Source: Deltaproteobacteria bacterium
GTDB taxonomy: Bacteria > Desulfobacterota > Desulfobulbia > Desulfobulbales > SURF-16
Reading direction: 5' to 3'
Length of the DNA: 64,000 bases
Assembly: GCA_016219175.1 (NCBI GenBank)
Contig: JACRCD010000039.1
Location: forward strand, 62,001 to 126,000
Part shown: positions 59,237 through 64,000 of the stretch, one piece after another
How the letters are laid out: each line of letters starts with the position of its first letter
Position numbering within the stretch: the stretch's first letter is position 1
Notes under the pieces: model-generated
What the model was told of the DNA's origin: nothing
Database searches by the model: none
What the model saw: only the letters and a program-made list of their open reading frames with translations
Made by a program: the position numbers and the translations under genes

Positions 59237-59826
59237 ATTTCGGACCTTTTTTTCTTCCAGCTTTTTTCCTCATGGTGCAGGAGACGGACAATATTTCTTG
59301 TGTGTTTCAGCCAAATGAGAACGCTGATAAATATGGTTAGATAGAAAAAGCTGCCGCTTCCTTCAAGAAAAAAAATAACGGCCGGCATCAGGCCGGCGGC
59401 CAGCAGCGATCCCACTGATACATAGCCGGACAGGGCTACGGTGAAAACAAAACAAATAATGCAGAGCAGCAGGGCCAGGGGAGAAAGATAGAGGAAAACA
59501 CCCAGGGCGGTGGCCACGCCTTTGCCGCCTTGAAACCGCAGATAAAGCGGGAAAAGATGTCCTATAAAGGTGGCCGCACCGCAGAAAATAACGGTTTGTT
59601 GGTCAAAACCGAGGAAATTGGCCGCAACCATCGGTAGAAATCCTTTCCCTGCGTCAAAAAGCAGGGTGGCGGCTCCCATTTTTTTACCGGCCAGACGGCT
59701 GACATTGGTGGCGCCGATATTGCCGCTGCCGCCGGTGCGCACATCTATGCCGGCAAGCCTGCCCAGCAGAAGACCAAAGGGAATGGAGCCGACAAGATAA
59801 GAAACAATGATGATAAGCAGATTCAA
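59233..59826 (-). CDS. plsY: Glycerol-3-phosphate acyltransferase PlsY
   Basis: 197 residues, about five membrane segments. Motifs: GSIPFGLLLGRLAGIDVRTG, GSGNIGATNVSRLAGKKMG and FQGGKGVATALGVFLYLSPL. It transfers acyl from acyl-phosphate to glycerol-3-phosphate in phospholipid synthesis at the inner membrane. Overlaps the J-domain gene. Confidence 0.97.
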   Translation of the reverse strand: MNLLIIIVSYLVGSIPFGLLLGRLAGIDVRTGGSGNIGATNVSRLAGKKMGAATLLFDAGKGFLPMVAANFLGFDQQTVIFCGAATFIGHLFPLYLRFQGGKGVATALGVFLYLSPLALLLCIICFVFTVALSGYVSVGSLLAAGLMPAVIFFLEGSGSFFYLTIFISVLIWLKHTRNIVRLLHHEEKSWKKKRSEI

Positions 59827-60104
59827 TGTGATACCCGAATGTTCCAGGGGGAAAGTTCAAGAACGGATAACCGGTTTTCCTGTTCTTTTGCGCCCGGAAA
59901 TATGTCATTAATCTAAAAATCAGGTATCAGGCTGCTGGCTGACGTGTGCTGGCGACACGCAAGTAAATGCTATCAGTCTTCAAGTCTTTCCACCTGAACA
60001 GTGTAGCAAGGGCTGGCGCCGGTGAGCGCGCCCTGTGCTCATTAATGAGCCGATTCTAATTGATTCAACTCTTTTTATCAATCCTTCCAGTTGGTGGAGA
60101 AAAC

Positions 60105-60572
60105 ATGAACCAGGATTTTATGCAAGCGGCAATCAAGCTCTCTAGAGAAAAATCTTGGCAGGGCGACGGCGGGCCTTTCGGAGCGGTTATTGTCAAAGAT
60201 GGGAAAATCATAGCCAGGGGCTGGAATCAGGTTCTCAGAAAAAATGACCCCACCTGCCATGCGGAGATGGTGGCCATCCGCGCGGCAAGCCGGAAACTCA
60301 AGGATTACCGCCTCACGGGCTGTGCAATTTATGCCAGCTGTGAGCCCTGTCCGATGTGTCTTTCCGCCTTGTATTGGGCAGGGGTGGAGCATATCTATTT
60401 CGCCGCCACCCGAAAGGATGCGGCAAAACTTGGCTTTGCCGATGACTTCCTTTACCAGGAATTGCAGTGCGAACCGGAAAAAAGAACGCTGCCGATTGAA
60501 CAGATGATGCGGCCCGAGGCTGTTGAGGTTTTCAATCAATGGGAAAAATTGGAAAATAAAGTCATCTACTAG
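60105..60572 (+). CDS. guaD: Guanine deaminase (CDA-type zinc deaminase)
   Basis: 155 residues from the ATG at 60105, preceded by GGTGGAG. Zinc site: HAE in PTCHAEMVAIRAAS and PCxxC in SCEPCPMCLSALYWAG. The C-terminal pattern GFADDFLYQELQCEPEKRTL closely follows the Bacillus-type guanine deaminase, which favours guanine over tRNA adenosine (TadA). Makes xanthine and ammonia in purine salvage. Confidence 0.85.
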   Translation: MNQDFMQAAIKLSREKSWQGDGGPFGAVIVKDGKIIARGWNQVLRKNDPTCHAEMVAIRAASRKLKDYRLTGCAIYASCEPCPMCLSALYWAGVEHIYFAATRKDAAKLGFADDFLYQELQCEPEKRTLPIEQMMRPEAVEVFNQWEKLENKVIY

Positions 60573-60894
60573 GGGTAACCGGTTTGATGGGCTTGACCGG
60601 AGGAGACATGCGGGTCACTGGTCGTGTATTCCGGAAAATAATGATTCGCATGGGCAAAGGTCGTTTGACATCAGCTCGCATATTTGTATATTAATCAAGT
60701 AAATGAGCGTTGCCGAACGAGCAGCTCATCACATAATCACATAACCCGAGATCTGCCGCGCCGGGTTTTGCCGCGGAAGCAGCGGAGCAAACAGGGCAGC
60801 GGTAAATAATAGACGACCGGTTTCAGGTTTATCGCACGGCAAACCGGAAAACGCCAGGCAACGCGAAGTACACACTATCAGGGCACGGCCATTA
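60573..60894. other. Gene-free stretch before the Sua5/YciO gene
   Basis: No coding frame of merit. Contains a 21-base stretch at 60861-60881 that resembles 59957-59976 (ACGC, AAGTA, CTATCAG blocks). No clear terminator or riboswitch was identified. Confidence 0.4.
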
Positions 60895-61509
60895 ATGCGA
60901 ATACTACAAATAAATCCTATTAATCCACAACAACGGCTTATTGATCAGGTCGTTGAAGCGTTGAGGCAGGGGGCCGTAATCGCCTATCCGACCGATACAA
61001 TGTATGGCATCGGCTGTGATATCTTTAACCAAAGGGCTGTGAAAAGAATTTATCAGATTAAAAAAAGAGACAAAAGCAAACCGTTTAGTTTTATCTGCGC
61101 AAGTTTGAAAGACGTCAGCCAGTATTGTTTTCTGTCAAATTCAGCTTACCGGCTGATGAAAAAATGTCTGCCAGGGCCCTATACCTTCGTTTTACCGGCC
61201 ATGAAAATTGTCCCTAAAATTATGATGACCAAACAGAAAACCGTTGGTATCAGGGTCCCGGCAAATAACATTTGCCAGCAGCTTGTCAATGCCCTTGGCA
61301 ACCCCATATTAACCACAAGCGCCACTCTTGAAGAAGAGAGCTATCTTTCAGAGGCTTTTGAAGTCGAAGAAAAAATAGGAAATCAGATTGACATGATAAT
61401 TGATGGCGAACCGATTACACCCTCGCCTTCGAGTGTTATTTCTTTGATAGGTGATGAGGTGAGGGTGCTCAGAGTCGGAAAAGGGGATGTCTCGGACCTC
61501 GTTATTTAA
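60895..61509 (+). CDS. Sua5/YciO/YrdC-family protein
   Basis: 204 residues with the YrdC fold: VIAYPTDTMYGIGCDIFNQR, KRIYQIKKRDKSKPFSFICA, LPGPYTFVLPA, VGIRVPAN and ILTTSATLEEE. This length and the MRILQINPINPQQRLID start fit the YciO subgroup more than TsaC. Threonylcarbamoyl-adenylate synthesis for tRNA t6A is possible, but YciO proteins may have a different role. The 3' end overlaps ihfB on the other strand by 8 bases. Confidence 0.88.
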   Translation: MRILQINPINPQQRLIDQVVEALRQGAVIAYPTDTMYGIGCDIFNQRAVKRIYQIKKRDKSKPFSFICASLKDVSQYCFLSNSAYRLMKKCLPGPYTFVLPAMKIVPKIMMTKQKTVGIRVPANNICQQLVNALGNPILTTSATLEEESYLSEAFEVEEKIGNQIDMIIDGEPITPSPSSVISLIGDEVRVLRVGKGDVSDLVI

Positions 61510-61795
61510 GGGGGTCGCTCTTCACCAGTGGATCCTTTATTAATTTGCTCATGGTGAAATGGACTGTTTTCCGGGAGGGAATATGCATCATTTTCGAGGT
61601 GCGAGGATTTTTGGTGGAACGTGATTTCCGCTGTCGAACGCACAGGCTGCCGAATCCTCTTATCTCAACGCGACGCCCGTCAGTCAAGGCGTCAGTGATT
61701 GAGTCAAGGATTATATCTATCGCCTGACTGACATCCTTTTTTAAATGTCCATCCATCTTATCTGAAACAGAATTAACCAGATCCCGCTTGAGCAT
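61502..61795 (-). CDS. ihfB: Integration host factor beta-type DNA-bending protein
   Basis: 97 residues of the HU/IHF family. EIRGFGSLCVRQRKSRSTKN and the Pro-containing arm (NPRTSKMMHIPSRKTVHFTM) fit IHF-beta more than HU. IHF bends DNA at sigma-54 promoters and elsewhere, which is relevant to the RpoN sites found here. Tail-to-tail overlap with the YciO gene. Confidence 0.85.
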   Translation of the reverse strand: MLKRDLVNSVSDKMDGHLKKDVSQAIDIILDSITDALTDGRRVEIRGFGSLCVRQRKSRSTKNPRTSKMMHIPSRKTVHFTMSKLIKDPLVKSDPLK

Positions 61796-61884
61796 TTTGT
61801 TGTTCCTGTATGAAGCTAAACTAAAGTATATAAATTCAAGAAAAAGAGACTTACCCGGCCAAAATAAAACAGAAGGAGCGGAAG

Positions 61885-62796
61885 TTACTCGAAATAAAGT
61901 GCAGGGCTGTGTGATGTAACCTTTCTCAGCAATGAGCCGACATTCTGCTCCGCCAGCATCTTGAGCAAGGAGAGCTGGTCCTCTTCAGGGTATACGAGCA
62001 ACGGGGTCTCGGTTTGCAAACCGGCGAGTTTTGCCGCTAACGAAACGGCATCGTTGAAATTCCCAAGCTCGTCGACCAGACCCAGGTTTTTAGCCGTCTC
62101 TCCTGAGAAAATTCGCCCGTCCGCTACTTTTCTCACATCGTCAGAGGGCAGCTTGCGGCTTTGCGCGATATCAGCGATAAACTGCTCATGCACCTCGTCG
62201 AGAAGAGATTGCAACAGCTCACGCTCTTCAGTGGTCAAAGGGCGGCTGGGGGAACCGATATCCTTGAGCTTACCGCTCTTGATAACCTCGTCTCTGTAAC
62301 CGATTTTCTGGAAAATCTCCTCCAGATTCGGGAATTTAAAAATTACCCCCATGCTGCCGGTAAGGGTGCCCGGGCTGGCGACAATTTTCCCGGCGCCGAT
62401 AGCTGCATAGTAGCCACCCGAGGCGGCAACGGATCCCATGGAGGCTACAACCGGCTTAACCTCGTTGGCCCGGGCAATTTCCCGGAAAATTTCCTGTGAG
62501 GCGCCAACCGCGCCTCCAGGGCAGTCAATGCGGACAACAATAGCCTTGATTGATTTGGAAAGCCTGAATTGGAGAATATGGTCTAATGTCTCTTCGGCAT
62601 CGGTAATAATGCCTTTTAACTCAATAACCCCTACACTCTCCTTGTCACCGCCCAGAAAAGGCGTTTTCCCGGCCTGTCGATTCAGGGAAAAAACAAAAAA
62701 GGTTATTCCGAACCAAAAGAACATCAACATAACCCCCAGAATAAAAAAACCTGTCAGGAGCGGATGCTTTTGGCGAAATAACCTTTCTTGCGGCAT
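61885..62796 (-). CDS. sppA: Signal peptide peptidase SppA (S49)
   Basis: 303 residues, the short SppA form. N-terminal membrane anchor (about 13-36, LLTGFFILGVMLMFFWFG). Catalytic Ser in SVAASGGYYAAIGAGKIVAS, and Lys in VIKSGKLKDIGSPSRPLTTE. It degrades cleaved signal peptides at the inner membrane. 29 bases downstream of rpsA. Confidence 0.95.
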   Translation of the reverse strand: MPQERLFRQKHPLLTGFFILGVMLMFFWFGITFFVFSLNRQAGKTPFLGGDKESVGVIELKGIITDAEETLDHILQFRLSKSIKAIVVRIDCPGGAVGASQEIFREIARANEVKPVVASMGSVAASGGYYAAIGAGKIVASPGTLTGSMGVIFKFPNLEEIFQKIGYRDEVIKSGKLKDIGSPSRPLTTEERELLQSLLDEVHEQFIADIAQSRKLPSDDVRKVADGRIFSGETAKNLGLVDELGNFNDAVSLAAKLAGLQTETPLLVYPEEDQLSLLKMLAEQNVGSLLRKVTSHSPALYFE

Positions 62797-62825
62797 AACA
62801 GCGGATTAATTAAAGAAGATGCGTA

Positions 62826-64000
62826 TCAAGCTTCTTCATTCCTTTCCTGATTATCCATCTCCGATTTTAATAAATCACCCAAGGTGGAAGGGCCTGCCGC
62901 AGCCTGCTGCTTTTTATAGTCTTCAAGCTTCATCGTGCTGCTATCGTCACTCATGGCCTTAACGGACAAGCCAATTTTTCTGTCCTTGGCGGAAACACTG
63001 ATTACCTTTGTTTCAATCGTGTCACCGACATTATACATGCCGACAGGGGTATTGACTTTTTCCTTGCTGATCTCGGAGACATGGACAAGACCCTCAATGC
63101 CTTCCTCAACCTCAACAAAAATGCCGAAATCCGTCACATTGGTAATTTTCCCTTGCACCAGCGTGCCGACAGGATATTTTTCAATGGTCTGCTGCCATGG
63201 ATCGGGGGTTAATTGTTTAATCCCCAAGGAAAAACGCTCATTCTCACGGTCAATTTTTAAAACAACCGCTTGAATAGTCTGACCTTTGGCATATTTTTCG
63301 GACGGATGCTTGATACGTTCCGTCCAAGACAGATCGGAAACATGAATAAGGCCGTCAATGCCTTCCTCAATGCCGATAAAAATACCGAAATCAGTGATAT
63401 TTTTAATTTTCCCTTCAATGATGGAGCCAACCGGATAATTTTCGGTAACCAGATCCCAGGGATTCGGTTGCAGTTGCTTCATGCCAAGGGAAATCCGTTT
63501 TGCATCCACATCGATGTTGAGGATGGACACCTCAATTGCATCGCCCACGGAAACAATCTTTGAAGGATGTCTTGTTTTTTTGGACCAGGACATCTCCGAA
63601 ACATGAACCAAGCCTTCCACACCCTCTTCAAGTTCGGCAAACACACCATAATCGGTAATGCTCACCACCTTACCCTGAGCGCGGGAACCGATGGGATATT
63701 TCTGCTCAACGGTTGACCATGGGTCTGATTTCAGTTGTTTAACGCCAAGGGATACCTTGTCGGTATCCTTATCATATTTGAGGACTTTGACCTCAATCTC
63801 CTGTCCAACCTTGAAAAGCTTGGAAGGGTGGGAAACACGTCCCCAGGACAAATCAGTTATATGACAAAGGCCGTCAAGACCGCCAAGGTCAATGAACACA
63901 CCATAATCCGTAATATTTGTAATGGAACCGGTCACCACGGAACCTTCTTCCAGGGATGAACGCATCTCCTGGCGAAGTTTCTGCCGTTCGGACTCCAGTA
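62826..64000 (-). CDS. rpsA: 30S ribosomal protein S1 (5' end beyond the window)
   Basis: The frame stays open to the last base, where codons continue upstream of the internal Met at 63965, so the N-terminus is missing. Four S1 OB-fold repeats are visible, each about 87 residues and sharing the ITDYGVF or VTDFGIF core: they open near GSVVTGSITNITDYGVFIDL, RAQGKVVSITDYGVF, IIEGKIKNITDFGIF and LVQGKITNVTDFGIFVEVEE. They end in a charged tail. S1 brings mRNA to the 30S subunit. The full protein usually has six repeats, so about two are outside. Confidence 0.96.
   Translation of the reverse strand, partial: LESERQKLRQEMRSSLEEGSVVTGSITNITDYGVFIDLGGLDGLCHITDLSWGRVSHPSKLFKVGQEIEVKVLKYDKDTDKVSLGVKQLKSDPWSTVEQKYPIGSRAQGKVVSITDYGVFAELEEGVEGLVHVSEMSWSKKTRHPSKIVSVGDAIEVSILNIDVDAKRISLGMKQLQPNPWDLVTENYPVGSIIEGKIKNITDFGIFIGIEEGIDGLIHVSDLSWTERIKHPSEKYAKGQTIQAVVLKIDRENERFSLGIKQLTPDPWQQTIEKYPVGTLVQGKITNVTDFGIFVEVEEGIEGLVHVSEISKEKVNTPVGMYNVGDTIETKVISVSAKDRKIGLSVKAMSDDSSTMKLEDYKKQQAAAGPSTLGDLLKSEMDNQERNEEA

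Overview
The window reads as one contiguous piece of a Gram-negative, flagellated anaerobe's chromosome. The gene content points to a sulfate- or sulfur-metabolising member of the Desulfobacterota (Desulfobulbales-like). The evidence is a desulfoferrodoxin-type superoxide reductase, a flavodiiron oxygen reductase, an anaerobe-type hybrid cluster protein, a DVU0298-like protein, a polysulfide/thiosulfate-reductase-like molybdoenzyme, and palindromic intergenic repeats. The taxonomic call is an inference. No rRNA, tRNA, CRISPR array, insertion sequence or prophage was seen.

Layout. (1) 45-5105, minus strand: a tightly overlapping operon for a PEP-synthase-like phosphotransferase lacking the PEP barrel, a dual-specificity phosphatase with a Cys-rich tail, and an NtrC-type sigma-54 activator. 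(2) 5393-13864, minus: a redox/sulfur and signalling cluster. It holds a small membrane protein, a PAS histidine kinase, a single-domain response regulator, a two-subunit molybdopterin/FeS oxidoreductase with no export signal or membrane anchor, a double-GAF/PAS protein with a phospho-acceptor His but no ATPase domain, and a TauE/SafE exporter split over two genes. (3) 14454-18059, minus: a PotD-like binding protein and a GGDEF-EAL receptor, arranged like the Vibrio NspS/MbaA polyamine sensor. (4) 18318-21918, plus: an oxygen-defence island (PerR-like repressor, desulfoferrodoxin, ferritin, flavodiiron protein, DVU0298-like). (5) 21969-25136, minus: hybrid cluster protein with an HD-domain protein and a ferredoxin-like protein; the hcp promoter carries an FNR/HcpR-type palindrome at about -41.5. 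(6) 25611-33743, minus: glmS, then an exopolysaccharide operon of the exosortase-associated (XrtA/EpsH) type without an exosortase in view. (7) 33866-46319: flagellar genes. flgM has a sigma-28 promoter on the plus strand. On the minus strand are fliW-csrA-flgL-flgK-flgN-flgJ-flgI and flgH-flgA-flgG-flgF, plus an orphan FlhB C-terminal domain; two near-perfect sigma-54 promoters precede flgI and flgF. (8) 46466-64000: mostly housekeeping (sfsA, queC, nagZ, an HPF-cold-shock fusion, nadA, a phosphatase, a PrsT-like TPR lipoprotein, polA, ppiD, a DnaJ-domain protein, plsY, guaD, a Sua5/YciO protein, ihfB, sppA, and rpsA running off the end).

The most unusual items are these: a large module shared by the two hook-junction proteins FlgK and FlgL; the phosphotransferase-phosphatase-activator operon; the NspS/MbaA-like pair; the split exporter beside a cytoplasmic sulfur-type molybdoenzyme; and palindromic dispersed repeats, one present in two copies inside the window. 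All functional statements rest on motifs and neighbourhood read by eye; no database search was run.
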